Made by a program: the position numbers and the translations under genes
Assembly: GCA_013822345.1 (NCBI GenBank)
Contig: PNKH01000037.1
Span: 1-62,552, forward strand
Direction of reading: 5' to 3'
DNA length: 62,552 bases
Origin: Isosphaera sp.
Lineage (GTDB): Bacteria; Planctomycetota; Planctomycetia; Gemmatales; Gemmataceae
In this document: positions 33,984 to 42,519 of the stretch, in pieces
Position numbering within the stretch: position 1 is the stretch's first letter
How the letters are laid out: each line of letters begins with the position of its first letter
The notes under the pieces: model-generated
Told to the model about the DNA's origin: nothing
Database searches by the model: none
Seen by the model: only the letters and a program-made list of their open reading frames with translations

Positions 33984-35879
33984 GTGCCCGACCCGTCCCC
34001 CGTCAAGGGCCGGCTCGCCGTCGCCGGCGAGTGGTCCGCCCCGCGCGCCGACTTCGAGAGCCGCAACCCGGCCGACCTGGCCGAGGTGGTCGGGGCGTTC
34101 CCGGCCGCCCGCCCGGCCGAAGTGGCGGCCGCGGTCGACGCCGCCCGGGCCGCGTTCCCGGCGTGGCGGCGGACCAGCCGGATCCTTCGGGCCGAGTGCT
34201 TCGACCGCCTCGCCCAGCTCGTCAAGCGCGACACCGACGACCTCGCCGATCTGATGGCCCGGGAGTGCGGCAAGAACGTCACCGAGTGCCGGGCGGAGGT
34301 GGTCGAAGGCTTGCACATGATCCAGTACGTGTTCGGCTCCGGCCGGCACGGGGTGTACGGCGAGGTGGTCGCGTCCGAGATCGCCGAGAAGGACGCGTTC
34401 GTCCGCCGGAAGCCGTGGGGCGTGGTGGCCGTCATCACCCCGTGGAATTTCCCGTTCGCCGTCCCGCTCTGGATGCTCGGGCCGAGCCTGCTGGAAGGCA
34501 ACACCTGCGTGTTCAAGCCGAGCGAGGACACCCCGGCCGTCGGGCAGCGGCTGGCCGAGTTGTTCGCCGAGGCCGGGTTCCCGGCCGGGACGGTGAACCT
34601 CCTGCACGGGGCCGCCGAGGTCGGCGAGGGCCTGGTCCGGAACCCGGGGGTGAACGTCGTCTGCTTCACCGGCAGCAGCGAGGTCGGGCGGCGGATCCAG
34701 GAGATCTCCGCCGCGATGCCGGACCGGACGGTCGCCGCCGAGATGGGCGGGAAGAACGCGGTCATCGTGTGCGACGACGCCCGGTTCGACCTCGCGGTGA
34801 CCGCCGGCATCCTGTCGGCGTTCAAGACGACCGGGCAGCGGTGCGTGTCGGCGAGCCGCATCCTGGTGCACGAGTCGCTGATCGACCGGTACGCCAAGGC
34901 GTTCGTGGACGCGACGAAGCGGCTCCGGTTCGGCGACCCGCTCGACCCGCGGAACTTCGCCGGCCCGCTGATCCACACGGAGGCGGTGGAGAAGGTGTTG
35001 CGGTACAACGCGCTCGCCAGGAAGGAGGGGGCGAAGGTCCTGCTCGACGCCGGCGAGTTCCGGCCGGAGCCGGACCGGAACGGCTGCTTCCTGTCGCCGT
35101 TCGTGTACCGGGCGGACTGGCGGCCGGGGATTCGGTCGCTGCGCGAGGAGGTGTTCGGCCCGCACGTCGCCCTGATCCCGTTCCGGGACGACGCCGACGC
35201 GGCCCGGATCGCCAACGACACCGACTACGGGCTGTCGATGGCGGTGATCACCGAGAGCTACCGGCGGATGCGGTTCTACCGCGACGAGTGCGACTACGGG
35301 ATGGGGTACGTGAACCTGCCGTGCATCGGGGCAGAGGTTCACCTGCCGTTCGGCGGGGTGAAGCGGAGCGGGAACGGGCACCCGTCGGCGGCGGCGCTGG
35401 CGGCGGCGGTCACCCACCCGACGGCGTGGACGGTGAACCACGGGACCGAGATCAAGATGGCCCAGGGGCTGGCCGCCGACATCGCCGAGGACGCGGACGT
35501 GCCGGCCATCACCGGGCCGGAGCACCGGAACGGCCCGGCCGCGACCCCGACCGGGCTGCCGGAGGCCGCCGAGGCGCCGCGGGCGTCGGCGTCCGCGGAG
35601 GAGAAGCCGTTCCAGACGCCGGAGCTGTGGGCGCTGGTGACCACCGCCCGGGTTCTGCCGACCGACCTGGTCCGGCAGGTGGCCGACTTCGCCGAGTTCG
35701 TCGGGACGCGGCACGGGAAGCCGCCGGCGGCCCGGCCGCCCGCGAAGCTCGTCGCCCCACCGCCGCCGGTCGACGACGACGAGGTCGACCTCGGGTCGGT
35801 GCCGATGGCCGAGGAAGTGGTGGACCTGAGCGGCGTGTACTACGGCACTGGCAGCATGTCCTCGATCGGGCTGATCTGA
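33984..35879 (+). CDS. NAD(P)-dependent aldehyde dehydrogenase with C-terminal extension
   Basis: A 631-aa aldehyde dehydrogenase that oxidises an aldehyde to its acid. Motifs: VVAVITPWNFPFAVPLWM (cofactor entry), VCFTGSSEVGRR, general base Glu253 (AAEMGGKN) and nucleophile Cys287 (TGQRCVSA), at the usual 34-residue spacing. The stretch GAEVHLPFGGVKRSGNGH resembles ALDH7-type (semialdehyde) enzymes. The catalytic domain ends near residue 500; about 130 further residues, Ala/Pro-rich and then a conserved-looking end, are not part of the standard fold. GTG 33984 has GGAGG 6 bases upstream and is preferred to an ATG at 33939. With the aminotransferase at 36705 it could form an amino-acid or amine degradation pair, but they are not adjacent. 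Confidence 0.9.
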   Translation: MPDPSPVKGRLAVAGEWSAPRADFESRNPADLAEVVGAFPAARPAEVAAAVDAARAAFPAWRRTSRILRAECFDRLAQLVKRDTDDLADLMARECGKNVTECRAEVVEGLHMIQYVFGSGRHGVYGEVVASEIAEKDAFVRRKPWGVVAVITPWNFPFAVPLWMLGPSLLEGNTCVFKPSEDTPAVGQRLAELFAEAGFPAGTVNLLHGAAEVGEGLVRNPGVNVVCFTGSSEVGRRIQEISAAMPDRTVAAEMGGKNAVIVCDDARFDLAVTAGILSAFKTTGQRCVSASRILVHESLIDRYAKAFVDATKRLRFGDPLDPRNFAGPLIHTEAVEKVLRYNALARKEGAKVLLDAGEFRPEPDRNGCFLSPFVYRADWRPGIRSLREEVFGPHVALIPFRDDADAARIANDTDYGLSMAVITESYRRMRFYRDECDYGMGYVNLPCIGAEVHLPFGGVKRSGNGHPSAAALAAAVTHPTAWTVNHGTEIKMAQGLAADIAEDADVPAITGPEHRNGPAATPTGLPEAAEAPRASASAEEKPFQTPELWALVTTARVLPTDLVRQVADFAEFVGTRHGKPPAARPPAKLVAPPPPVDDDEVDLGSVPMAEEVVDLSGVYYGTGSMSSIGLI

Positions 35880-35895
35880 GGGTGCGGCGGAACCC

Positions 35896-35955
35896 GGGAG
35901 GGCGAGGCTCCTGCCGAGCCGGAGGTGGACGGCTCGGCAGGAGCCTCGCCCTCCC
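35896..35955. repeat. Family C palindrome (perfect 25-bp arms)
   Basis: Arms 35896-35920 and 35931-35955 (GGGAGGGCGAGGCTCCTGCC...) with a 10-nt loop GGAGGTGGAC. A sister copy with nearly the same loop is at 54331. It follows the aldehyde dehydrogenase gene and may terminate it. Confidence 0.92.
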
Positions 35956-36034
35956 ATTCGCCCGGCTTGACACGGCGGCCGGCCGGCGGCATACCCCCGC
36001 TCTCACGACGGTGATACCGGGCGAGGGCGTGCCG

Positions 36035-36676
36035 ATGCCGGGGCGTGCGTGGGTGGTCGCGGCCGTCCTGGCGGCCGGGTGTCGCGGCCCGCGGTTCTAC
36101 GACCCGCCGGCCGAAACCCTGCCGCCGCCCGCGGCCGTCGGCGGCACCGAGGTGGTCGTCACCGACCACCGCCCGGCGTGGGAGAAGAAGCCGTTCACCG
36201 GCAAGGCCGCGCTGTACTACCCCGGGAAGGTGCGGCCGAGCCCGTGGGAGCAGCTCGCCGCCGAGGCCGGGGCGGTCGCCGCCGAACTCCCCGACAGGCC
36301 GCACCGGGTGACGGTCGCCGTGACCTCCCTCCGGCTGGTCCGGACCGACGCGGCCGCGGTCGACGGCGAACTCCGGACGAGCACCTTCCAGCTTATGCCC
36401 GGGGTCGCCTGGACGTGGAACCTGGAGAAGGCGGAAGACCTGTACCCGGAGGCGGTGCTCGACCACCCGGACGGGGCGAGCTGTGCGGTCGAGGCGACCG
36501 TGACCGTCGAGGCCGCCGGGCGCCCGCCGCAGGTGTTCGAGGTCAAGACCATCGCGTCCGGGCCGGGGTTCACCGGCACCGCGTACACAGGCGACGTGTT
36601 CGACCAGCCGGTCCGGACCGCGGTGATCCAGTTCGGCCGCAAGTTCCGCTCCGCCGCCGGCCTCCCCGGCGGCTGA
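36035..36676 (+). CDS. Lipoprotein of unknown function
   Basis: A 213-aa product. RAWVVAAVLAAGC is a lipoprotein signal with the lipobox Cys at 16. The mature part is mostly beta (HRVTVAVTSLRLVRTDAAAV, ASCAVEATVTVEA) with no recognised motif. ATG 36035 is preceded by GAGGG; an in-frame GTG two codons earlier is possible. It is 28 bases upstream of the aminotransferase gene and could be cotranscribed with it. Confidence 0.72.
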   Translation: MPGRAWVVAAVLAAGCRGPRFYDPPAETLPPPAAVGGTEVVVTDHRPAWEKKPFTGKAALYYPGKVRPSPWEQLAAEAGAVAAELPDRPHRVTVAVTSLRLVRTDAAAVDGELRTSTFQLMPGVAWTWNLEKAEDLYPEAVLDHPDGASCAVEATVTVEAAGRPPQVFEVKTIASGPGFTGTAYTGDVFDQPVRTAVIQFGRKFRSAAGLPGG

Positions 36677-36704
36677 CCCCTCCGCTTCCGGGAGGTGACC
36701 CACG

Positions 36705-38069
36705 ATGACCACCTTTGCCTTCGACCACCTCCCGGTGCCGGACGTCCGCACCCCGCTCCCGGGGCCGCAGGGGGCGGAACTCCTCGCGCGCGACCTGCAG
36801 TACGTATCCCCGTCGTACACCCCGGCGTACCCGCTGTTCGTCGACCGGGCGAGCGGGTGTGTCGTCCGCGACGTGGACGGGAACCTGTTCCTCGACTTCA
36901 CCGCCGGGATCGCGGTCACCAACACCGGGCACTGCCACCCGGAGGTGGTGGCGGCGATCAAGGACCAGGCCGACAAGCTGCTCCACATGAGCGGCACCGA
37001 CTTCTACTACCGCCCGCAGATCGACCTCGCCGAGCGGCTGGCGAAGGTCGCCCCCGGGCCGACGCCGAAGAAGGTGTTCTTCGCGAACAGCGGGGCGGAG
37101 GCGGTCGAGGGGGCGCTGAAGCTCGCCCGGTGGCACACCCGGCGGAACCGGGCGGTCGCGTTCTTCGGGGCGTTCCACGGCCGCACCTACGGGGCGATGT
37201 CGCTGTCCGGGTCGAAGCTCGCCCACCGCCGCGGGTTCTCCCCGCTCGTCCCGGACATCCACCACGTCGAGTTCCCGCGCGGCTGCCCGCCGGAGTGCCC
37301 GGCGAACCGCGACCGTCAGGGAGCGGGTGAGGGCGGCGCACACCCGCTCCCTGACGGTCGCGGTTCGCCCGGCTGCCACCTCGCCGCCGACATCGGGGAG
37401 ACGCTGTTCCGCCGGACGTGCCCGCCGGAGGAGGTGGCCGCGATCTTCGTCGAGCCGGTGCAGGGGGAGGGCGGGTATCACCCGCTGCCGCCCGGGTGCC
37501 TGCCCGCCCTCCGTGAGCTGTGTGACCGGCACGGCATCCTGCTGGTCGCCGACGAGGTGCAGTCCGGGATGGGGCGGACCGGGAAGATGTTCGCGGTCGA
37601 GCACTACGGGGTCGAGCCGGACATCATCTGCTCGGCGAAGGGGATCGCCAGCGGGATGCCGCTCGGGGCGATCATCGCCCGGGCGCGGGTCATGGACTGG
37701 CCGAGCGGCAGCCACGCGAGCACGTTCGGCGGCAACCCGGTCGCCTGCCGGGCGGCGCTGGCGACGATCGACCTGCTGGAGCGCGAGTACCTCGCGAACG
37801 CGGCGGCGCGGGGCGAGCAGCTGCGGGCCGGGCTGCGGGAGCTGGCGGCCCGGCGCCCGGAACTGACCGGGGTCCGCGGGCTGGGGCTGATGACAGCGGT
37901 CGACCTGCCGACCGGGCCGCGGCGGGACGAGGTGATCCAGGCGGCGTTCCGCCGCGGGCTCTTGTTGCTCGGGTGCGGGGAGCGGGCGGTGCGGTTCTGC
38001 CCGCCGCTGTGCGTGACCGCGGACCAGGTCGGGACGTGCCTGCGGCTCCTCGACGGGGTGCTCGGGTAG
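36705..38069 (+). CDS. Class-III PLP aminotransferase, interrupted in frame by a palindrome
   Basis: A 454-aa aminotransferase of the acetylornithine/4-aminobutyrate type. Motifs: FFANSGAEAVEGALKLAR, FFGAFHGRTYGAMSLSGSK, VAAIFVEPVQGEGGY, the cofactor Asp in VADEVQSGMGRTG, and PLP lysine K312 in ICSAKGIASG. The substrate cannot be told. Residues about 199-222 (NRDRQGAGEGGAHPLPDGRG) are encoded by a perfect 69-base palindrome (37301-37369) inserted between family-typical blocks. The frame stays open because 69 bases is 23 codons, so the enzyme may still be active. ATG 36705 with GGAGG upstream. Confidence 0.92.
   Translation: MTTFAFDHLPVPDVRTPLPGPQGAELLARDLQYVSPSYTPAYPLFVDRASGCVVRDVDGNLFLDFTAGIAVTNTGHCHPEVVAAIKDQADKLLHMSGTDFYYRPQIDLAERLAKVAPGPTPKKVFFANSGAEAVEGALKLARWHTRRNRAVAFFGAFHGRTYGAMSLSGSKLAHRRGFSPLVPDIHHVEFPRGCPPECPANRDRQGAGEGGAHPLPDGRGSPGCHLAADIGETLFRRTCPPEEVAAIFVEPVQGEGGYHPLPPGCLPALRELCDRHGILLVADEVQSGMGRTGKMFAVEHYGVEPDIICSAKGIASGMPLGAIIARARVMDWPSGSHASTFGGNPVACRAALATIDLLEREYLANAAARGEQLRAGLRELAARRPELTGVRGLGLMTAVDLPTGPRRDEVIQAAFRRGLLLLGCGERAVRFCPPLCVTADQVGTCLRLLDGVLG
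37301..37369. repeat. Family D palindrome inside the aminotransferase gene
   Basis: Arms 37301-37329 and 37341-37369 are exact 29-base inverse copies (GGCGAACCGCGACCGTCAGG...) around an 11-nt loop. It lies wholly inside a reading frame. The same family is intergenic at 40934-41001. Confidence 0.96.
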
Positions 38070-38157
38070 GCGAGCCGGGGGCGTATTCCTGGCCGCGAAA
38101 CCCGCCGGTGCGGATTGTCGGTACGAAGACCCTCGCGCCACGAAAGGATGCCCCCGC

Positions 38158-39177
38158 ATGTCCGCCGCGCCGGCCCTCCCCCCGGAACAGCGCCTGATGC
38201 AATTGGTGTTCGGCAAGGCCGTCACGCAGGCGGTGTCGGTCGCCGCCCGGTTCGGGGTCGCCGACCACCTCGCGGCCGGACCGAAAACGGCCGACGAACT
38301 CGCCGCCGCGACCGGCCTCCACCCCGGCCACCTGTACCGCGTGATGCGGCTGCTCGCTGGCCTTGACGTGTTCACCGCCGACGCCGACGGGCGGTTCGGC
38401 CTCAGCCCGGTCGGCGAGCTGCTGCGGACCGGCGTGCCCGGGTCGGCCCGGCCGATCGCCACCTACGTCTGCGACCCGTGGAGCTGGAAGCCGTGGGGCG
38501 ACCTGGCCGGGGCGGTGAAGACCGGCGGGCCGGTGTTCGATCGGATGTTCGGCGAGGGGGTGTTCGATTACCTCGCCAAGCACCCGGACGAGGCGGCCAC
38601 GTTCAACGCCGGGATGACCGGGTTCTCGCAGCAGGCGGCGGCCGCGGTCACCGCGGGGTACGACTTCTCCGGGTTCGGCACGGTGGTCGATGTCGGCGGC
38701 GGACACGGGTCGCTCCTGCTCGCGATCCTGCGGGCGAACCCGGGGGTGAAGGGGGTGGTGTTCGACGCCCCGCAGGTGGCGGCCGGGGCCGCCGACGCGA
38801 TCCGGGCCGCGGGGATGGGCGACCGCTGCCGGGCCGAGGGCGGCGACTTCTTCGCGGCCGTGCCGGCCGGCGACCTGGTGGTGATGAAGAACATCATCCA
38901 CGACTGGAACGACGCCAAGGCGGCGACGATCCTGCGGGCGTGCCGTGCCGCCCTGCCCGCGTCCGGCCGGCTGCTGCTGGTCGAGTTGGTCGTGCCGCCG
39001 GGATTCGCCCCGCACCTGTCGCACGTCCTCGACCTGGAGATGATGGTGCTGTGCGACGGGAAGGAGCGGACCGAGGCGGAGTACCGGGAGCTGCTCGCCG
39101 GGGCCGGGTTCCGGCTGACGCGGGTGGTCCCGACCGAGAACGGCCCGTTCTCGCTGGTCGAGGCGGTCCCGGCGTGA
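38158..39177 (+). CDS. SAM-dependent O-methyltransferase (plant-OMT-like family)
   Basis: A 339-aa protein. The N-terminal dimerisation/winged-helix part (FGVADHLAAGPKTADELAAA, HLYRVMRLLAGLDVF) is followed by a Rossmann domain with the SAM-binding motif VVDVGGGHGSL (D178, GGGHG 180-184). The conserved HDW (MKNIIHDWND, H248) matches the catalytic His of acetylserotonin/hydroxyneurosporene-type O-methyltransferases. The acceptor is unknown; such genes occur in carotenoid, quinone and secondary pathways, but no pathway partners are seen here. ATG 38158 with AAAGGA upstream. Confidence 0.9.
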   Translation: MSAAPALPPEQRLMQLVFGKAVTQAVSVAARFGVADHLAAGPKTADELAAATGLHPGHLYRVMRLLAGLDVFTADADGRFGLSPVGELLRTGVPGSARPIATYVCDPWSWKPWGDLAGAVKTGGPVFDRMFGEGVFDYLAKHPDEAATFNAGMTGFSQQAAAAVTAGYDFSGFGTVVDVGGGHGSLLLAILRANPGVKGVVFDAPQVAAGAADAIRAAGMGDRCRAEGGDFFAAVPAGDLVVMKNIIHDWNDAKAATILRACRAALPASGRLLLVELVVPPGFAPHLSHVLDLEMMVLCDGKERTEAEYRELLAGAGFRLTRVVPTENGPFSLVEAVPA

Positions 39178-39189
39178 CCGCCCAGACCG

Positions 39190-39588
39190 TCACCCGGCGG
39201 CGGTCGGGGGCGGCATCACCCCGTTCGCGGCGGCGGCCCACAGGGCGGCGGCCCACGCGAACTTGCACCCGACGTGCAGCGCCTGGTCGACGTGGATGCC
39301 GAACCACCGCTGGCACTTGGCGAAGTCGATCAGCCAGTGGACGGCGGTCTCGGTGGCGGCGACCGCGGCGACCGCGTCCCACCCGTACCCGAACCACCGC
39401 ACCACCACCCCGACCGCCGCCCCGTGCACGAACGCGTGGGCGGACAGCCAGTAGAACCACGGGACGGACTTCGCCACCGGGTTGTCGGACCCCCGGCACT
39501 TGCAGGTGGCGATCGCCTCCGTCTGGAGGGCGTAGTCCGCCAGGGCGTGGGCGGCGACCAGGAAGAAGAGCAGCGCGAGCAGCGTCAT
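39190..39588 (-). CDS. DUF3307-type membrane protein
   Basis: A 132-aa product with four hydrophobic helices: TLLALLFFLVAAHALADYAL, WFYWLSAHAFVHGAAVGVVV, AVAAVAATETAVHWLIDFAK and CKFAWAAALWAAA. HALADYALQT and HWLIDFAK match the DUF3307 membrane family of unknown function, seen in many bacteria and phages. ATG 39588 overlaps the stop of the transporter gene by four bases, so the two are coupled. Confidence 0.78.
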   Translation of the reverse strand: MTLLALLFFLVAAHALADYALQTEAIATCKCRGSDNPVAKSVPWFYWLSAHAFVHGAAVGVVVRWFGYGWDAVAAVAATETAVHWLIDFAKCQRWFGIHVDQALHVGCKFAWAAALWAAAANGVMPPPTAAG

Positions 39589-40922
39589 GGGGCGACCTCG
39601 CGGGCGCGATTGTACCCGCCCGCGGCGGGGGGCGACACCCCGATTCCCGGCCTCCGCACCCCCCGGCTGACGACCACCGCCGCCGCCAGCAGCCCGCCGG
39701 ACAGGTAGAACGCCGCGTCCAGGTTCCCGGTCGCGTCCCGGATCGACGCGGCCGCCTGCGGGACGAAGAACGCCAGGCCCCACCCGACGAACACCAGCCC
39801 GTAGTTCAGCCCCAGGTTCTTCGACCCGAAGTAGTCGGCGGTGACCGCCGGCATCAGGGCCAGCGTCCCCCCGTACTGCCAGAACATCACCCCGATGATG
39901 GCGAACAGCAGGCCGACGTCCTGCTGGGCGATCACCCACGGGGCGGCGAACAGGCACCCGGCCGACACCAGCCCGTTCAGGGCGTACGCGTTCAGCCGCC
40001 CGACCCGGTCCGAGTACCGCCCGGTCCCGACCCGCCCGGCCGCGTTCACGAACCCCCCGAAGGTGGCCAGCAGCCACGCGTTCTCGGCGAAGAACCCGGT
40101 CGGCCCGGCCGCCCCGGCCAGCAGCGGCTTGGCGTTGGCGATCACCAGGAGGCCGGACTGCGCCGACCCGACGAACAGGAACACCAGGGCGTAGAACTGC
40201 CACGTCCCGAGCACCTGCCGGGCGGACCAGTCGGCGGCCGCGGGCGGGGCGGCCGGGGCGTCGGCCCGCGGCGGCGGGGCCGGCGGGACGTACCCGGCCG
40301 GGGGCGGGGTGAGCAGGCACCCGGCGACGACCACCACCACCGCGAACAGGACCCCGAGGCCGACGAAGCTGCCGGTCAGCCCGTGGGCCCGGATCAGGTA
40401 GTCGGCGAGCGGGGAGATGTAGACCGCCGCCGCCCCGTACCCGGCGACCACCAGCCCGACCACCAGCCCGCGCCGGTGCGGCGGGAACCACTTCACCGCC
40501 GCCGGCGTCGCCGCCGCGTACCCGAGCCCCATCCCGATCCCGCCGAGCACCCCGAACCCGACGACCAGCCCGGTGTAGCTCTTCATCAGCCCGGCCAGGA
40601 CGCACCCGGCCGCCAGGCACAGCCCGCCGGCGACCGCCCCGGCCCGTGGCCCGAACCGGTCCTGGATCCGCCCGCCCGGGATCATGAACAGGGCGAACGT
40701 CAGCCCGCAGACCGAGTACGCCCAGTTCCCTTGGGGCGGGGACAGGTACGTCCACCCGTCGTTCGGGGCCGGCATCGGGGCGCCGTACAGGGCCTTGTCC
40801 TTCGGCACCAGCGCGGCGTTCCAGACGCTCCACGCGTACAGGATGCCGAGGCACAGGTTGACGGCCGTGCCGGCGGCCGTGACCACCCACGCCCGGGCCG
40901 GGACCGTCGCCGGCGGTGTCAT
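39585..40922 (-). CDS. MFS transporter, oxalate/formate antiporter (OFA)-like
   Basis: A 445-aa inner-membrane protein with about 12 helices. OFA-type features: N-terminal NLCLGILYAWSVWNAALV, motif-A-like GGRIQDRFGPRAGAVAGG after helix 2, GIGMGLGYAAATPAAVKWFP in helix 4, and the large loop before helix 7 (about 200-230, Pro/Ala-rich). OFA proteins exchange small monocarboxylates or dicarboxylates; the substrate here is unknown. ATG 40922 removes an upstream stretch encoded by a palindrome. Confidence 0.88.
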   Translation of the reverse strand: MTPPATVPARAWVVTAAGTAVNLCLGILYAWSVWNAALVPKDKALYGAPMPAPNDGWTYLSPPQGNWAYSVCGLTFALFMIPGGRIQDRFGPRAGAVAGGLCLAAGCVLAGLMKSYTGLVVGFGVLGGIGMGLGYAAATPAAVKWFPPHRRGLVVGLVVAGYGAAAVYISPLADYLIRAHGLTGSFVGLGVLFAVVVVVAGCLLTPPPAGYVPPAPPPRADAPAAPPAAADWSARQVLGTWQFYALVFLFVGSAQSGLLVIANAKPLLAGAAGPTGFFAENAWLLATFGGFVNAAGRVGTGRYSDRVGRLNAYALNGLVSAGCLFAAPWVIAQQDVGLLFAIIGVMFWQYGGTLALMPAVTADYFGSKNLGLNYGLVFVGWGLAFFVPQAAASIRDATGNLDAAFYLSGGLLAAAVVVSRGVRRPGIGVSPPAAGGYNRAREVAP

Positions 40923-40933
40923 GTCGTCTCCCG

Positions 40934-41001
40934 GCGAGCCGTGACCGTCAGGGAGCGGGTGCCGCCTCACCCACACCCGCTCCCTGACGGTCGCGGTTCG
41001 C
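40934..41001. repeat. Family D palindrome, intergenic copy
   Basis: The core arms 40943-40961 and 40974-40992 (GACCGTCAGGGAGCGGGTG and its inverse) are perfect. The outer part pairs with two mismatches (GCGAGCCGT against GCGGTTCGC). The loop is 12 nt. It lies between the Gfo/Idh-type oxidoreductase gene and the transporter gene. Confidence 0.92.
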
Positions 41002-41008
41002 TAAATCC

Positions 41009-42364
41009 TCACCCCGCGGGGTGCGCGTACCCGGCCCGGTACGGCCGCTTCAGTAGCTTGTTCGCCTCGGCGTCGTTCACCACCTGGTGCTTGGCCGCGT
41101 CCCACGTCAGCGACCGGCCGAGCCGCGCCGACAGGTTCGCCAGGATGCAGCTCGCCGTCGAGATGTGCCCCTGCTCGATGTCGGCGACCGGCCTCCGCTT
41201 CTCCGCCCGGGCCTTCAGGAAGTCCCGCATGTGCTCCCGCACCGCCGACGCCACGTGCCGCTCCAGGTCCTTCTCCGTCCTGTCCTCCGGGTGCTTGTCC
41301 TCCTCGAGGAGCGGCGTCCCGCTCAGCGTCGCGGCCTTCGCCCCGGCGGGGAAGAACTCGTACTTGTGGACGCTCAGCTTGAGCGTCCCCTTGTCGCCGT
41401 AGACCGTGGCGCCCCACGGGTAGTCCGGGTCGGCCGGGGCGCCGTAGGTGCGGTGGGTCCACACCACCGGGAACTCGGGGAAGTCGAAGGTGGCGGTCTG
41501 GGTGTCGGCGATGTTCGACCGGCTCTCCTTCTGGACCAGGACGCCGCCGGTCGAGGAGACGCGGGTCGGCCAGCCGAGGCCGAACATCCACCGCACCATG
41601 TCGAGCATGTGGATGCACATGTCCCCGACGATGCCGTTGCCGTACTCGGTGAACGCGCGCCACCACCGGCGGTGCGGGAGCGGGTCGCCCTTGGGGTCCA
41701 GGAACGGCGGGGCGTCGTACGGCCGGAGCGGGGCCGGGCCGGTCCACGCGTCGTAGTCGAAGTACGCCGGCGGCCGGGTGACCGGCGGGGCGGCGTTCGC
41801 CCGCATGTGGTAGTAGCAGTACACCTCGGCCATCCCGACCGTCCCGAGGAGCCCGGCCCTCGCCACCTTCTCCCGCGCCTCCATCAGGTGCGGGGTGCTC
41901 CGCCGCTGCGTCCCGACCTGCACCACCCGGTTGTGCTTCCGGGCGGCGTCGAGCATCGCCTTCCCCTCCAGCACGTCGACGCTGATCGGCTTCTGGACGT
42001 ACACGTCCGCCCCGGCCTCGACCGCCGCGATCGTCGGCAGGGCGTGCCAGTGGTCGGGGGTGGCGACCTCGACCACGTCGAGATCCTTCTCCTTCAGCAT
42101 GTCCTGGTAGTTGGTGAAGGTGCGGGGCTTCTTCCCGCCCTGCCGCTCGGCGATCAGGTCGACCGCGGCGGCCAGCATGTTCTTGTCCACGTCGCACAGC
42201 GACACGACCTCGGCCGGGGCGACCTGCAGCAGCCGGCGGATGTCGAGCTTGCCGTACCAGCCGCAGCCGATCAGCCCGACGCGGACCTTCGGGTCGGGGG
42301 CGGCCGCGGCGAACAGCGGGGCGGACGCGGCGGCGGACGCGGCGAGGAAGGAGCGGCGGTCCAC
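41009..42364 (-). CDS. Exported Gfo/Idh/MocA-family oxidoreductase
   Basis: A 451-aa product. The N-terminus DRRSFLAASAAASAPLFAAA is a Tat-like signal (RRSF). The Rossmann motif VRVGLIGCGWYG and the family block DVYVQKPISVDVLEGKAM (catalytic Lys in QKP, equivalent to EKP) follow, then the C-terminal alpha/beta domain (YGNGIVGDMCIHMLDMVRWM). Likely an NAD(P)-dependent sugar or inositol dehydrogenase, of the secreted type abundant in planctomycetes. GTG 42364 has GGAG 9 bases upstream; an earlier in-frame GTG at 42397 is possible. Confidence 0.9.
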   Translation of the reverse strand: MDRRSFLAASAAASAPLFAAAAPDPKVRVGLIGCGWYGKLDIRRLLQVAPAEVVSLCDVDKNMLAAAVDLIAERQGGKKPRTFTNYQDMLKEKDLDVVEVATPDHWHALPTIAAVEAGADVYVQKPISVDVLEGKAMLDAARKHNRVVQVGTQRRSTPHLMEAREKVARAGLLGTVGMAEVYCYYHMRANAAPPVTRPPAYFDYDAWTGPAPLRPYDAPPFLDPKGDPLPHRRWWRAFTEYGNGIVGDMCIHMLDMVRWMFGLGWPTRVSSTGGVLVQKESRSNIADTQTATFDFPEFPVVWTHRTYGAPADPDYPWGATVYGDKGTLKLSVHKYEFFPAGAKAATLSGTPLLEEDKHPEDRTEKDLERHVASAVREHMRDFLKARAEKRRPVADIEQGHISTASCILANLSARLGRSLTWDAAKHQVVNDAEANKLLKRPYRAGYAHPAG

Positions 42365-42519
42365 GGCGGGGCTCCGGGTAGAGAGGGGCTGAGGCACAGG
42401 GTAAGGGGGCGGGGGGCCGGGGGAAATGGGAAAACGGCGAGCGCGGGGCGTCGGCCCGGCGCTCGCCCCGGAACCGGCGGCGCGTTACGCTATCCGCCAA
42501 CCTCCCCCGGAGCGCCGCC

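Noticed and set aside
36705-38069. The aminotransferase as a pseudogene because of the inserted palindrome
   Set aside because: The frame is open throughout and all PLP-site motifs are present on both sides of the insertion.
38070-38157. A possible riboswitch upstream of the O-methyltransferase gene
   Set aside because: Only 88 bases, with no recognisable conserved motif of the SAM or other riboswitch classes.
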